Source: an uncultured Oscillibacter sp.
GTDB taxonomy: Bacteria; Bacillota; Clostridia; Oscillospirales; Oscillospiraceae
DNA length: 63,296 nt
Direction: 5' to 3'
Assembly: GCA_900770295.1 (NCBI GenBank)
Contig: CAAGJQ010000051.1
Location: 1-63,296 of the forward strand
The position numbers and the translations under genes are program-made. Below are positions 17,225 through 25,190 of the stretch, one piece after another; position 1 is the stretch's first letter, and each line of letters opens with the position of its first letter. The notes beneath the pieces were generated by a model. The model was not told the DNA's origin. It ran no database searches and saw nothing but the letters and a program-made list of their open reading frames with translations.

Positions 17225-17464
17225 ATGAAACGCATCAAAGCGGCCTGCCTGGAGCAGACCATCCATTTTATGCTGAAAGACGACCTGCCCCATGACGAGG
17301 CGATCCAGTTTGTGAGAGCGGAATACGAGCACTATCTGGCCCAACTGGAGCGGAACAGGACCCAGTACCGCATTCTGGAGAAGGCCGAACAGCCGGATGG
17401 CTCTTTGATCGTCAAGCTCAAAAAGCAGTATAACAGCTATGACTGCACCCCGTACATGAATTGA
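17225..17464 (+). CDS. Small conserved-looking hypothetical protein (79 aa)
   Basis: The protein begins MKRIKAACLEQTIHFMLKDD and is a charged, mostly helical polypeptide with a tyrosine-rich end (KKQYNSYDCTPYMN). AAAAAGGAGGCG gives an excellent ribosome site, and a strong terminator follows directly, so the gene is monocistronic and likely real. I recall similar short proteins in Oscillospiraceae but know no function. No signal peptide or metal-binding cluster is visible. Confidence 0.7.
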   Translation: MKRIKAACLEQTIHFMLKDDLPHDEAIQFVRAEYEHYLAQLERNRTQYRILEKAEQPDGSLIVKLKKQYNSYDCTPYMN

Positions 17465-17474
17465 AACCGAAAAA

Positions 17475-17519
17475 CCACCGCTCCCGGGCCAAAAACCCAA
17501 GGGGAGCGGTGGCCTTTTT
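17475..17519. terminator. Bidirectional terminator
   Basis: CCACCGCTCC (17475-17484) pairs with GGAGCGGTGG (17503-17512), followed by CCTTTTTT. It serves both the 79-aa gene and the convergent aminotransferase gene. Confidence 0.88.
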
Positions 17520-17529
17520 TCGCAAGCCG

Positions 17530-18693
17530 TTATTTTTTCAGCTTTGAGATATGCTCCAGACGGTTCAGCGCCTCGTTCAGCGTCTCGTCATTCTTGGCGA
17601 AGTGCATCCGGATCAGGTGGTTCACCGGCTCCCGGAAGAAGCTGGAGCCGGGCACGGCCCCCACGCCTACCTCCCGGGCCAAATCCTCGCAGAACTGAAG
17701 GTCGTTGTCACAGCCGTATTCGCTGATGTCCAGCAGGACGTAGTAGGCGCCCTCCGGGTCGTTGTGGGCGATGTGCAGGTCATCCAGACCCTTCAGGAAC
17801 AGCTCCTTCTTGTGGGTGTACTTGGCCAGCAGGCCGTCGTAGTAGTCCTGGCCGAAGCTCAGAGCGGGCAGAACGGCCTCCATCAGCGGGGCGGCGCAGC
17901 CCACCGTCAGAAAATCGTGGACTTTTTTCGCCCGCTCAATGACCTCCGCCGGGGCGATGATGTAGCCCAGGCGCCAGCCGGTGATGGAGTAGGTCTTGGA
18001 CAGGGAGGAGCAGGAGATGGTCCGATCCCACATGCCGGGCAGGGTGGCGAAATAGGTGTGCTGGTGGGGCGCGTAGACGATGTGCTCGTACACCTCGTCG
18101 GTGATGACATACGTATCGTATTTTTCCGCCAGACCTGCGATGATCTCCAGCTCCGCACGGGTGAACACCCGGCCGCAGGGATTGGAGGGGTTGCACAGCA
18201 CCAGCGCCTTGGGATGCTGGCGGAAGGCGTCCTCCAGCACTTCCGGATCGAAGGTGAAGGAGGGCGGGACCAGGGGCACGTAGATGGGCTCGGCACCGGA
18301 GAGGATGGTGTCAGCACCGTAGTTTTCGTAGAAGGGGGAGAATACAATGACCTTGTCACCGGGGTTGGTGACGGTCATCATGGCGCACATCATGGCCTCG
18401 GTGGAGCCGCAGGTGGCCACGATCTCGGAATTGGGATCAATGGTGCGGCCCATGTAGTGGGACTGCTTTTTTGCCAGCGCCTCCCGGAAGTTCTGGGCGC
18501 CCCAGGTAATGGCGTACTGGTGAGGACCTTCGTGGGCCACCTCGGCCAAGCGGTCCAGAATGGCCTGGGGAGGGTCAAAGTCGGGGAACCCCTGGGAGAG
18601 GTTCACGGCACCGTATTGCAGAGAGACACGGGTCATCCGGCGGATCACAGAGTCCGTGAAGCTGGCGGTACGGGAAGAAAGCGGTTGCGGCAT
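17530..18693 (-). CDS. Class I/II pyridoxal-phosphate aminotransferase
   Basis: A 387-aa fold-type I enzyme. The N-terminus contains VNLSQGFPDFDPPQAIL, the PLP ring is stacked by FSPFYENYG, and LVLCNPSNPCGRVFT and VITDEVYEHIVY contribute the Asn and Asp/Tyr ligands. The Schiff-base lysine is in SSLSKTYSITGWRLGYI. The sequence resembles aspartate/aromatic aminotransferases and kynurenine aminotransferase-like or methionine aminotransferases (YbdL type); the exact donor cannot be fixed. It is monocistronic with a shared terminator downstream. Confidence 0.9.
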   Translation of the reverse strand: MPQPLSSRTASFTDSVIRRMTRVSLQYGAVNLSQGFPDFDPPQAILDRLAEVAHEGPHQYAITWGAQNFREALAKKQSHYMGRTIDPNSEIVATCGSTEAMMCAMMTVTNPGDKVIVFSPFYENYGADTILSGAEPIYVPLVPPSFTFDPEVLEDAFRQHPKALVLCNPSNPCGRVFTRAELEIIAGLAEKYDTYVITDEVYEHIVYAPHQHTYFATLPGMWDRTISCSSLSKTYSITGWRLGYIIAPAEVIERAKKVHDFLTVGCAAPLMEAVLPALSFGQDYYDGLLAKYTHKKELFLKGLDDLHIAHNDPEGAYYVLLDISEYGCDNDLQFCEDLAREVGVGAVPGSSFFREPVNHLIRMHFAKNDETLNEALNRLEHISKLKK

Positions 18694-19127
18694 GGGGGGT
18701 CAACTCCTTAGTTTCGTTGGTATGTTGGTATGATCATATATCATATAAAAAAGATAGGAAAAAAACCAGCCCCCTGCGAAAAAAATTTGTCCTTTTTTGC
18801 AAGTCCGGCAATCGGTCACTGATCAGGAAAGAAGCCTGCGCCGCCCGGGCTGTCCCGGCCCGGGAGAAGACAGATCCTCCAGCCTCTGGCACCGCCGCGA
18901 AACGGAAATTCCACGGGGAATGTGCCGGCGGATCACCGCGTCTGGCCTATGCCGGATTCTTCGGACGGACGTCCGCAGACGCATCGCCCCTCTTGCATGC
19001 CGGGCCGAATCGCGGTACACTGAAAAGCGGAAAGAGCGGTTCCTGATATCCGGAGCCTGCCGGATACAGGGGCTTGCTCAAAAGCTGTGACAGAATGAAG
19101 AATATGCCAGAAAGGAAGACGGCCGTG
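18694..19127. other. Intergenic region, no gene supported
   Basis: Divergent spacer between the aminotransferase and nitroreductase genes. Near 18715-18765 it is AT-rich (a GATCATATATCATAT cluster), probably the aminotransferase promoter. From 18800 to 19070 it is GC-rich. Several overlapping open frames there lack ribosome sites and read as low-complexity arginine-rich peptides, so I do not call them. A GCCCGGG/CCCGGGC inverted pair lies around 18845-18865. Confidence 0.5.
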
Positions 19128-19649
19128 ATGAATGAGACATTGAAGGTTTTGAAAGAGCGCCGCAGCATCCGCAGGTACAAGGCGGAGCAGATCAAAAACG
19201 AGGAACTGAACGCCATCCTGGAGGCCGGTACCTGGGCACCTACCGGCATGGGCAAGCAATCTCCGGTCATGGTGGTGGTGCAGGACCGGGAGACCATTGC
19301 CTATATGTCCAAATTGAACGCGGAGATCATGGGAAAACCTGACACGGATCCCTTTTACGGAGCGCCTACCGTTGTGGTGGTCCTGGCGGACAGCACGAAC
19401 GCCAACTGGGTCCGGGACGGCTCTCTGGTGATGGGGAATCTGATGAACGCCGCCGCGTCCCTGGGACTCGGCTCCTGCTGGATCAACCGGGCGCTGGAGC
19501 TGTTTGACCGGCCCGAGGGCAAGGAACTCCTGAAAAAATGGGGCCTGGACGAGAAATACCGCGGCGTGGGCAACTGCATCCTGGGCTATATCGACGGCGA
19601 AATCCCCACGCCCAAGCCTCGGAAAGAGGGCTATATCATCCGGCCGTAA
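19128..19649 (+). CDS. Nitroreductase family flavoprotein
   Basis: A 173-aa FMN-dependent oxidoreductase. The N-terminal VLKERRSIRRYKAEQ supplies the phosphate-binding arginines. AGTWAPTGMGKQSPVMVVVQ is the typical FMN loop, and LGLGSCWINRA lies in the second half. These small dimers use NAD(P)H to reduce quinones or nitro compounds. ATG 19128 is chosen because AAAGGAAG precedes it at normal distance; longer frames start in sequence not conserved in the family. A small gene of unknown role follows 44 bases later. Confidence 0.9.
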   Translation: MNETLKVLKERRSIRRYKAEQIKNEELNAILEAGTWAPTGMGKQSPVMVVVQDRETIAYMSKLNAEIMGKPDTDPFYGAPTVVVVLADSTNANWVRDGSLVMGNLMNAAASLGLGSCWINRALELFDRPEGKELLKKWGLDEKYRGVGNCILGYIDGEIPTPKPRKEGYIIRP

Positions 19650-19693
19650 AAGCGCCGGATGGACCGAAGATCTGCGGCAGGGAGGGAACGGGC

Positions 19694-19960
19694 ATGGCGC
19701 TGTTTGGAAAACGGGAGATCGCGTTCCAGGTCCGGGGAGACCAGACCCGCTGGAAAGCCGGCAAGGAAAAGCTGAAAGCTGCCGGTATCAAGATCATGGA
19801 GGCCGGCTTTTACGAGACGGAGGCCCCGGTCTGCGGCTGCGGCGCGAAGCTGGACCACAGGGATTTTGGCCCCAACGGAAAGATCGACCGCAGGACGTAC
19901 TATATCTCTGTTCGTCCGGAGGATGTGGAACGGGCCAGAGCGGAACTGGAGCATATCTGA
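19694..19960 (+). CDS. Hypothetical 88-aa protein
   Basis: Not assigned to a family. The protein starts MALFGKREIAFQ. A helix-rich first half is followed by a cysteine cluster in PVCGCGAKLDH, then RRTYYISVRPEDVERARAEL. The layout (short alpha/beta protein with a C-terminal VRPEDVERA helix) recalls small DUF2007-like domains, but that is a weak resemblance. AGGGAGGGAACGGGC precedes the ATG. It is the likely second gene of the nitroreductase transcript. Confidence 0.65.
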   Translation: MALFGKREIAFQVRGDQTRWKAGKEKLKAAGIKIMEAGFYETEAPVCGCGAKLDHRDFGPNGKIDRRTYYISVRPEDVERARAELEHI

Positions 19961-19968
19961 TAAACGAA

Positions 19969-20007
19969 AAACAGACGGCATGGACTCACATCGTGCCGTC
20001 TGTTTTT
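19969..20007. terminator. Terminator overlapping the end of the MarR gene
   Basis: AAACAGACGGCA (19969-19980) pairs with TGCCGTCTGTTT (19994-20005), followed by TTTTT. It acts for the 88-aa gene. The stem contains the last codons of the convergent MarR gene (TDGTM and stop). Confidence 0.85.
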
Positions 20008-20480
20008 TTATGGGAATCATGGCTTTTGGCATAGGCTTCCAGGAGATGGGCGAAGCCCTGGCGGCGTTCGTCCCGGCTGCGGAGCTGAATGCGGTCCAAC
20101 AGGGGGCACAGGGCCGTCAGTTCCTCCGGTGTCAGCTCCGCGGTGAGCCATTCAAAAAAGAAGGCCTCGGCGTCCACCTTGGCGTCCCGGACGGCGGCGC
20201 CTTTTTTGGTGACAAACAGCTGCTTCCGGCGGCCATCCTCCGGGTGGGGACGCCGTTCGATATAGCCTTCCGCCTCCAGCTTGGCGGCGCGGCGGGCGAT
20301 GGTGCTCTTGTCCTGGGCGTACTTTTTGCGCAGCTCTTCCTGGGTAATCCCCGGGCGGTGCTGGATGGTATGGATCATATCGTAGTCTGAAAGGCTCAGA
20401 TTTGTGTTGCCGAGAGCCTGCGCCACAAAGCGCTGCGCGTCCCTGTCGATTTTCCGGATGCGGCGTCTGGTGGGGTCCAT
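19986..20480 (-). CDS. MarR family transcriptional regulator
   Basis: A 164-aa winged-helix protein. The recognition region is in GITQEELRKKYAQDKSTIARRAAKLEAEGYI, and the wing carries RPHPEDGRRKQLFVTKKG, the classic MarR DxRxxxxxLT-like signature. Helices at both ends form the dimer. MarR proteins usually repress a neighbouring or own gene and are released by small phenolic ligands or oxidants. The start at 20480 has AAAGGAGTGCTTTGG upstream. The nearby nitroreductase is a plausible target, which is inference. Confidence 0.88.
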   Translation of the reverse strand: MDPTRRRIRKIDRDAQRFVAQALGNTNLSLSDYDMIHTIQHRPGITQEELRKKYAQDKSTIARRAAKLEAEGYIERRPHPEDGRRKQLFVTKKGAAVRDAKVDAEAFFFEWLTAELTPEELTALCPLLDRIQLRSRDERRQGFAHLLEAYAKSHDSHKKTDGTM

Positions 20481-20694
20481 CCAAAGCACTCCTTTCTGGA
20501 CTGAGTCCTTTTTTATCATACAGTCTGAATGATGTTTCGTCAATTCCGGAAGAACATTTTTGACGGTTTCCACAAATCGTTGCAGACCGCAACAGATTGG
20601 GTTGACTTCCGGAAAAGAGGGGGATATGATACAGCCGTGGAGAGAACTCCACAGACAGGAAACACCTTGCCGCCCGGGAACGGCAAGCCTGAAA

Positions 20695-20733
20695 AAGAGC
20701 GCCAGGATTGATCACCCTGGCGCTCTTGTTTTA
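20695..20733. terminator. Terminator after the DUF4179 gene
   Basis: AAGAGCGCCAGG (20695-20706) pairs with CCTGGCGCTCTT (20716-20727). It lies seven bases beyond the end of the minus-strand anti-sigma gene and has A/T tracts on both sides. Confidence 0.85.
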
Positions 20734-20739
20734 TGCAGT

Positions 20740-21789
20740 TCAGTTCTTTGAAATGGGATACACGATACCGCCCACCGAGATGCTCTCCAGCGCCTCCAGA
20801 GGGATGATCTCATCCAGTACGCCGCCCTTGGAACAGACGGTGACGCCCTTTTCCGGCTTGACACTGCCGCCGGAGTCGGACAAGTCGATGACCGTGCCGT
20901 CAGTCTTTGTCAGGAGAATTTCCACATTCTCAAAGTACCGCTGCATCTGGCGGGTGTCCTGCTCGCTCTGCCTGCCGCTGGGGGCATTGCTCCAGACCAC
21001 CTCGCTGTCCACCGTGTAGGCCACCCGGACCGCGATGGGGGAGACCCGGACTTCATTGACGGTGAAGGTCATGCCGTCCTGCTGGAAGGTCTCACCATTG
21101 CTCAAAGTGATGGAGGAGTCCTCGTAATCCACATCAAAGCGGAACTTCCAGCGGCCCTCCACCAGGGGGACACTTTCCCCCTTCGTGTCATCCCAGTAGC
21201 ACAGGTTTTCAAACTCCGCCGTGGCGGTGCCATGGGTCAGGGGCTCATCGGAGCTGACGGTCTCCACATACTGAATGGCATTGTCCAAGGGGTCCTCGTC
21301 CAGAAACCAGGAGCTGCCGTGGCTCCCGCCCTTTGACCAGCTGGACCCGCCGAAGCCTCCCAGCATCAGCTGCCGGGCGGTGATGCCCTCCGGGAGCAGC
21401 GCCGTGCCATCGTCCCGGCTGACCGTGTAGACGATACAGGCGCTGTACGCGTCGCCCATAATGGCGTCGGCGGTGATGGTGACGCCGTTGTCCGTGTCCC
21501 CGGCCCCGATGGGATAGCCGATCTTGTCAATGATCTCCGTCTGGGCCGCACTGCCGCCGAAAATGGGGGCAAAGGCCTCCGCGGCGGACTTCAGCACACC
21601 GCTGGCACCGGCTCCCACTGCCAGAACCACTGCCAATACAGCGGCAATGACCAGTACGCGGCCCACAGGCCGGCGGCGCCGGACCTCCTGCCGGGCGGAC
21701 CTGACTGCCCGGTCTGCCAGGGCGGCTTTTTGTTCAGAGGTAAAACGCAGGCTGTCCAGGGCCTGCTGGTATTCATACCGTTCGTTCAT
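20740..21789 (-). CDS. DUF4179-type putative anti-sigma factor
   Basis: The 349-aa protein has a cytoplasmic N-terminus (about residues 1-40) with helical character and a basic patch RQEVRRRRPVGR. A single membrane helix follows (VLVIAAVLAVVLAVGAGASG), then an extracytoplasmic beta-rich domain typical of DUF4179. It overlaps the upstream ECF sigma gene by 17 bases. This arrangement, with one transmembrane segment, fits a membrane-bound sigma inhibitor that senses envelope signals. The signal is unknown. Confidence 0.85.
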   Translation of the reverse strand: MNERYEYQQALDSLRFTSEQKAALADRAVRSARQEVRRRRPVGRVLVIAAVLAVVLAVGAGASGVLKSAAEAFAPIFGGSAAQTEIIDKIGYPIGAGDTDNGVTITADAIMGDAYSACIVYTVSRDDGTALLPEGITARQLMLGGFGGSSWSKGGSHGSSWFLDEDPLDNAIQYVETVSSDEPLTHGTATAEFENLCYWDDTKGESVPLVEGRWKFRFDVDYEDSSITLSNGETFQQDGMTFTVNEVRVSPIAVRVAYTVDSEVVWSNAPSGRQSEQDTRQMQRYFENVEILLTKTDGTVIDLSDSGGSVKPEKGVTVCSKGGVLDEIIPLEALESISVGGIVYPISKN

Positions 21790-22261
21790 CGTCCATTCCT
21801 CCCAATAACGCTTTCAGCTTTGTCCGTCCCCGGGCCAGCCGGGTGTGGACGGTGGCGGTGGGGATGCCCAGGATGCCGCCGATCTCAGAGGCCTGATAGC
21901 CCTCATAATAATAGAGGTAGATGACGGCCCGGTAGTGGGGCGGCAGCTGGTTTACCGCCGCCAGCACCGACCCGTCCGCCGCCTCCGGGGCCGGGACCTC
22001 CAGAACGGTGTCCAGCCCACAGGTCCGCTTCCGCCAGGGGCTTTTCAACATGTCCTTGCAGGCGTTGGCGGCCATGCGCAGGATGTAGGCCCGCTCGTGC
22101 TCCGGACTCTCGAACTCCCGGGGCTCCGTCAGAAGCTTGACAAAGACGGTCTGACACACGTCCTGGGCATCGTGGGTGTTTTTTAAATAGGTGTAGCTCA
22201 GGCGGAGGATGGCGTCGGCATAGGTCTCGGCCAGGAACTCCGCCCGCTGCGTCTGGTCCAT
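21773..22261 (-). CDS. ECF-type RNA polymerase sigma factor
   Basis: The 162-aa protein has sigma-70 region 2 at about residues 10-75 (LRLSYTYLKNTHDAQDVCQTVFVKLLT) and region 4 at about 105-155. The recognition helix is in YYEGYQASEIGGILGIPTATVHTRLARGR. Regions 1 and 3 are missing, as in ECF sigma factors. It is translated together with the DUF4179 protein (17-base overlap), the usual sigma/anti-sigma pair. It probably autoregulates its promoter upstream of 22261; no -35/-10 pair could be assigned with confidence. Confidence 0.92.
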   Translation of the reverse strand: MDQTQRAEFLAETYADAILRLSYTYLKNTHDAQDVCQTVFVKLLTEPREFESPEHERAYILRMAANACKDMLKSPWRKRTCGLDTVLEVPAPEAADGSVLAAVNQLPPHYRAVIYLYYYEGYQASEIGGILGIPTATVHTRLARGRTKLKALLGGMDDERTV

Positions 22262-22331
22262 GGTATCAACTCCTTTGGAGCGCTCTCATTCTGAATACGA
22301 CGGAGGGAGGAGAAAACTTTCACCGGACATA

Positions 22332-22362
22332 AAAAAAGAAGCGGCAGCGCCGCTTCTTTTTT
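22332..22362. terminator. Terminator after the cupin gene
   Basis: AAAAAAGAAGCGGC pairs with GCCGCTTCTTTTTT around an AGC loop. It is the downstream end of the minus-strand cupin gene. Confidence 0.9.
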
Positions 22363-22371
22363 ATGGAATCC

Positions 22372-22716
22372 TCATTCCATGACGATGAGCGCGATCAGCT
22401 CCACCGGCTCACTGGACTTGTTCTCCAGGCCGTGGGACTGGCCGTAGCCAGTGGCGCAGATGTCGCCGGCGTGGACGATGACCTCCTTGCCGTCGTCATT
22501 GAACACGCCCTCGCCCTTGATGATGTAATAGAACTCCGTCTCGTGGTTGTGGGCGTGGTAGCCGATGGAGCAGCCGGGGTCCACCGTGACGTGGGCAAAC
22601 ATGCGGCCATGGCCGTAGAGGCCCTCCTTGTCGGTCAGGTGCTTGATGTGGCAGAGGCCCTTGCCGTTCTGAACGCAGACGTCGGCCCGCTTGCAGTTTT
22701 CATCCAATGTGAACAT
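22372..22716 (-). CDS. Cupin domain protein
   Basis: A 114-aa single-domain cupin. Motif 1 is in GCSIGYHAHNHETEFYYIIKGEG, with the two His, one Glu and spacing of metal-binding cupins. Motif 2 is in AGDICATGYGQSHGLEN, with the third histidine. Such proteins are small metal-dependent isomerases, dioxygenases or sensors; the reaction cannot be told from sequence. AAGGAGGAGATCAC precedes the ATG at 22716. The gene is monocistronic. Confidence 0.88.
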   Translation of the reverse strand: MFTLDENCKRADVCVQNGKGLCHIKHLTDKEGLYGHGRMFAHVTVDPGCSIGYHAHNHETEFYYIIKGEGVFNDDGKEVIVHAGDICATGYGQSHGLENKSSEPVELIALIVME

Positions 22717-22922
22717 GTGATCTCCTCCTTGAACTGCCCCGCGCTGCGCAGCCGGCGGCAGAATGTTACAGTCATCATGACAATGATACTGTATTGTAGC
22801 AGAGCGGCGGCGGAAAGTCCAGAAGCCGCCGGGAAAAAGGCAGCAGCTGTGAGAAAAGTTTACCGGCTGCTGGCAGAGAGACAGAGGAAACCGGGGGACC
22901 GCCAGTGCGGTCCCCCGGTGAT

Positions 22923-23162
22923 TTATTTATCCTGTGCAAACAGTTCGTTGTAATCCACGTCCAGGACTTCTACCAGCTTGTCAATCTCGAAAATGGAGAG
23001 ATTACGGTGGCCGTTTTCTGCTTTCCAAATCATTTCAGAGGTCATATCGCAGCCCAGAGTTTGCAAACGGGCAGCCAGTTCCTTCTGTGTCAGCCCCCGC
23101 GCTTCCCGATATTGGGCAACCTTCCTGCCAATATTCCGCTCTTTTGGCGTACTGCGATTCAT
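22923..23162 (-). CDS. XRE-type HTH regulator (79 aa)
   Basis: A short Cro/CI-like protein with one helix-turn-helix: REARGLTQKELAARLQTLGC and IWKAENGHRNLSIFEIDKLVEVLDV. The start at 23162 is preferred because GGAGAG lies six bases upstream; an ATG twelve bases earlier would move the site inside the gene. It is transcribed divergently from a 57-aa gene across an 80-bp AT-rich spacer that holds CCATATAT repeats. It may repress both directions. Confidence 0.85.
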   Translation of the reverse strand: MNRSTPKERNIGRKVAQYREARGLTQKELAARLQTLGCDMTSEMIWKAENGHRNLSIFEIDKLVEVLDVDYNELFAQDK

Positions 23163-23170
23163 GCAACTCT

Positions 23171-23233
23171 CCATATATAGATAATTTTTACTTGATTATA
23201 GAAAATACACGGTATTATAATATCCATATATGG
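23171..23233. promoter_or_regulatory. Divergent promoter region with CCATATAT repeats
   Basis: CCATATATAG (23171-23180) and the palindrome CCATATATGG (23224-23233) flank the spacer. For the plus strand, TTGATT (about 23193) and TATAAT (about 23217) are spaced by 18 bases. The paired repeats are candidate operators for the XRE regulator. Exact boxes are inference. Confidence 0.5.
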
Positions 23234-23243
23234 AGGTATTCAT

Positions 23244-23417
23244 ATGGACGTTGAGAAGATTTATGTCATGTCCCAGACATACAGCCAGCCGCTGCGGATG
23301 ATCGCGCGCATCATTGAGGAGCGGGAGAGCGACGCGGCCTGTGTCGCTCAGCTCCGGCGCTTTCTGGAGAGGAGCGGCGTTCCGGTTCGGGACCGGCCGT
23401 CCGCCTCGGAAAAGTGA
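23244..23417 (+). CDS. Small hypothetical protein (57 aa), divergent from XRE gene
   Basis: The frame begins MDVEKIYVMSQTYSQPLRMI, continues as an amphipathic helix rich in Arg and Glu (ARIIEERESDAACVAQLRRF), and stops at 23417. TGGAGG lies seven bases before the ATG, and a strong terminator follows within five bases, so expression is plausible despite the size. No family was recognised. The divergent pairing with a small XRE regulator suggests a two-gene module, possibly toxin-antitoxin-like, but nothing in the sequence proves that. Confidence 0.55.
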   Translation: MDVEKIYVMSQTYSQPLRMIARIIEERESDAACVAQLRRFLERSGVPVRDRPSASEK

Positions 23418-23421
23418 TTGC

Positions 23422-23467
23422 AAAAGCGGGATACAGAGTGTAAAATCACCCTGTATCCCGCTTTTTT
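23422..23467 (+). terminator. Terminator after the 57-aa gene
   Basis: AAAAGCGGGATACAG pairs with CTGTATCCCGCTTTT across a 14-base loop, followed by a T-tract. Confidence 0.9.
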
Positions 23468-23519
23468 CAGACGGCCTTTTGTGTAAATAGCAGAATTTCA
23501 CTTGCTATCGAATTACCAC

Positions 23520-23551
23520 TTTACTTTGCTAATAAAATAAAGTAAAATAAG
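23520..23551 (+). promoter_or_regulatory. his operon promoter with TTTACTTT/AAAGTAAA inverted repeat
   Basis: TTTACT, a 17-base spacer and TAAAAT form a likely promoter. The same bases make a perfect 8-bp inverted repeat, TTTACTTT (23520-23527) and AAAGTAAA (23539-23546), centred on the spacer. A repressor of the TrpR-like YerC/HisR type would be a candidate ligand, because such proteins control his genes in other Firmicutes; this is inference. No T-box hallmark was seen in the 60-base leader. Confidence 0.55.
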
Positions 23552-23609
23552 GCCCGGGAAAGAGAACGGGGCCTGCGCCCAAAGAGGAGCACAAGGAGGA
23601 AGATACCCC

Positions 23610-25190
23610 ATGGAATTGGATCTGAATATGCTGAGACCCCAGGAGCGGGTCTCCCTGCAGCTGCGGCTGCTCTATGAACAGGCGGGCTTCCGCCAGTACC
23701 ATATGGGCCGGTTTGAGGAGTACGGCCTGTATCAGGAGAACCGCCGGTTTTTATCCTCTGAACAGGTCATTACCTTTACGGATCTGGACGGCCGTCTGCT
23801 GGCGCTGAAGCCGGACGTGACGCTGTCCATCGCCAAAAACGCCCAGGTGGATGACGGGGAGTGCGGCCGGTTTTACTACGCGGAAAACGTCTACCGCCCC
23901 AGTCAGGAGAGCCACACCTTTAAAGAGATCAGCCAGATGGGCCTGGAGTGCATCGGCGCCGTGGATGACGCGGTGACGGCCCAGGCGGTGTCCCTGGCCA
24001 TTCAGAGCCTGGCCCTCACGGGGCGAGACTTCGTGCTGGAGATCAGCCACATGGGCTTTGTCACGGGGCTGTTTGACGCCGTGGGCGCGCCGGAGAGCAT
24101 CCGGCCCAGGCTCCTGACCTGCATCCGGGACCGGAACGCCCACGAACTGCAAAAGTGCGGCGCGGAGGCGGGCCTCTCCAAACAGGGGACCGACGCCCTG
24201 TGCCGTCTGTCCGGCCTGTCGGGCAACTGGGAGACGGTGCTGGACGCGGCGGAGCCGCTGGCGCTGAACGCCGCCATGGGGGCGGCGCTGTCCGAGCTGC
24301 GGACGCTGTGCGCGGCTCTGGCGGAGCAGGGACAGACGGAGAAGCTGAAGCTGGACCTGTCCCTGGTCAACGATATGGACTACTACAACGGCCTGGTGCT
24401 CCAGGGCTACCTGGCCGGACTGCCCCGGGCGGTGCTGAAGGGCGGACGGTACGACCCCCTGGCGGCCCAGTTCCGTCCCGGCGCCAAGGCCATCGGCTTT
24501 GCCCTGTACCTGGATGAGCTGGACCGGCTCACTGACGCCGCGCCCACGGACAGCGGCGAGAGGGTCATGCTGAACGTGGCCCTGCCCAAGGGCCGTCTGG
24601 GCGACAAGGTCTACGACCTGCTGGCAGGCGTGGGCTACGGCTGCCCGGAGAATTACAACGACACCCGGAAGCTGGTGGTGGAGAACCCCGCCGCCGGCAT
24701 CCGGTACTTCCTGGTGAAACCCAGCGACGTGGCCATTTACGTGGAGCACGGCGCGGCGGATATCGGCATCGTGGGCAAGGACATCCTGGAGGAGTCCGGC
24801 GCGGACGTGTATGAACTGATGGACACGGGCCTGGGCAAGTGCCGTATGTGCGTGGCCGGCCCCAAGGACTTCCGGGACGACCCCGGCCGCTCCCTGCGGG
24901 TGGCCACCAAGTTCGTCAACATCGCCAAAGCGTATTACGCCGCCCAGGGCCGGGATATCGATATCATCAAGCTGAACGGCTCCATCGAGCTGGCGCCCAT
25001 CCTGGGCCTTTCCGATGTCATCGTGGATATCGTGGAGACCGGCACCACCCTGCGGGAGAACGATTTGAAGGTCATCACGGAGTTCATGCCCATCTCGGCC
25101 CGCTTTATCGCCAACCGGGCCAGCTATCAGTTCAAGCACAGGGAGATCGACACCCTGCTGGGCAAGTTGACGGAGGTGACGGAGCGGTGA
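23610..25190 (+). CDS. hisZG: Fused HisZ-HisG ATP phosphoribosyltransferase
   Basis: One 526-aa chain carries two subunits. Residues 1 to about 312 are HisZ, the histidyl-tRNA-synthetase-like regulatory part (YGLYQENRRFLSSEQVITFTD, ALKPDVTLSIAK, DMDYYNGLVLQGYL). Residues about 318-526 are a short-form HisG (VALPKGRLGDKVYDLLAG, DIGIVGKDILEE, DVIVDIVETGTTLRENDLKV). The enzyme starts histidine synthesis by joining ATP and PRPP. Short HisG normally needs HisZ as a separate protein; here they are joined with no frameshift. AAGGAGG precedes ATG 23610. It is the first gene of the his operon. Confidence 0.93.
   Translation: MELDLNMLRPQERVSLQLRLLYEQAGFRQYHMGRFEEYGLYQENRRFLSSEQVITFTDLDGRLLALKPDVTLSIAKNAQVDDGECGRFYYAENVYRPSQESHTFKEISQMGLECIGAVDDAVTAQAVSLAIQSLALTGRDFVLEISHMGFVTGLFDAVGAPESIRPRLLTCIRDRNAHELQKCGAEAGLSKQGTDALCRLSGLSGNWETVLDAAEPLALNAAMGAALSELRTLCAALAEQGQTEKLKLDLSLVNDMDYYNGLVLQGYLAGLPRAVLKGGRYDPLAAQFRPGAKAIGFALYLDELDRLTDAAPTDSGERVMLNVALPKGRLGDKVYDLLAGVGYGCPENYNDTRKLVVENPAAGIRYFLVKPSDVAIYVEHGAADIGIVGKDILEESGADVYELMDTGLGKCRMCVAGPKDFRDDPGRSLRVATKFVNIAKAYYAAQGRDIDIIKLNGSIELAPILGLSDVIVDIVETGTTLRENDLKVITEFMPISARFIANRASYQFKHREIDTLLGKLTEVTER

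Noticed and set aside
18797..19090. 97-aa frame before the nitroreductase gene
   Set aside because: Arginine-rich, no ribosome site; reads as non-coding GC-rich spacer.
23751..25139. Long antisense open frame opposite hisZG
   Set aside because: GC-rich codons of the real gene leave the opposite frame open. No ribosome site, composition rich in His/Gln/Val, no family resemblance.
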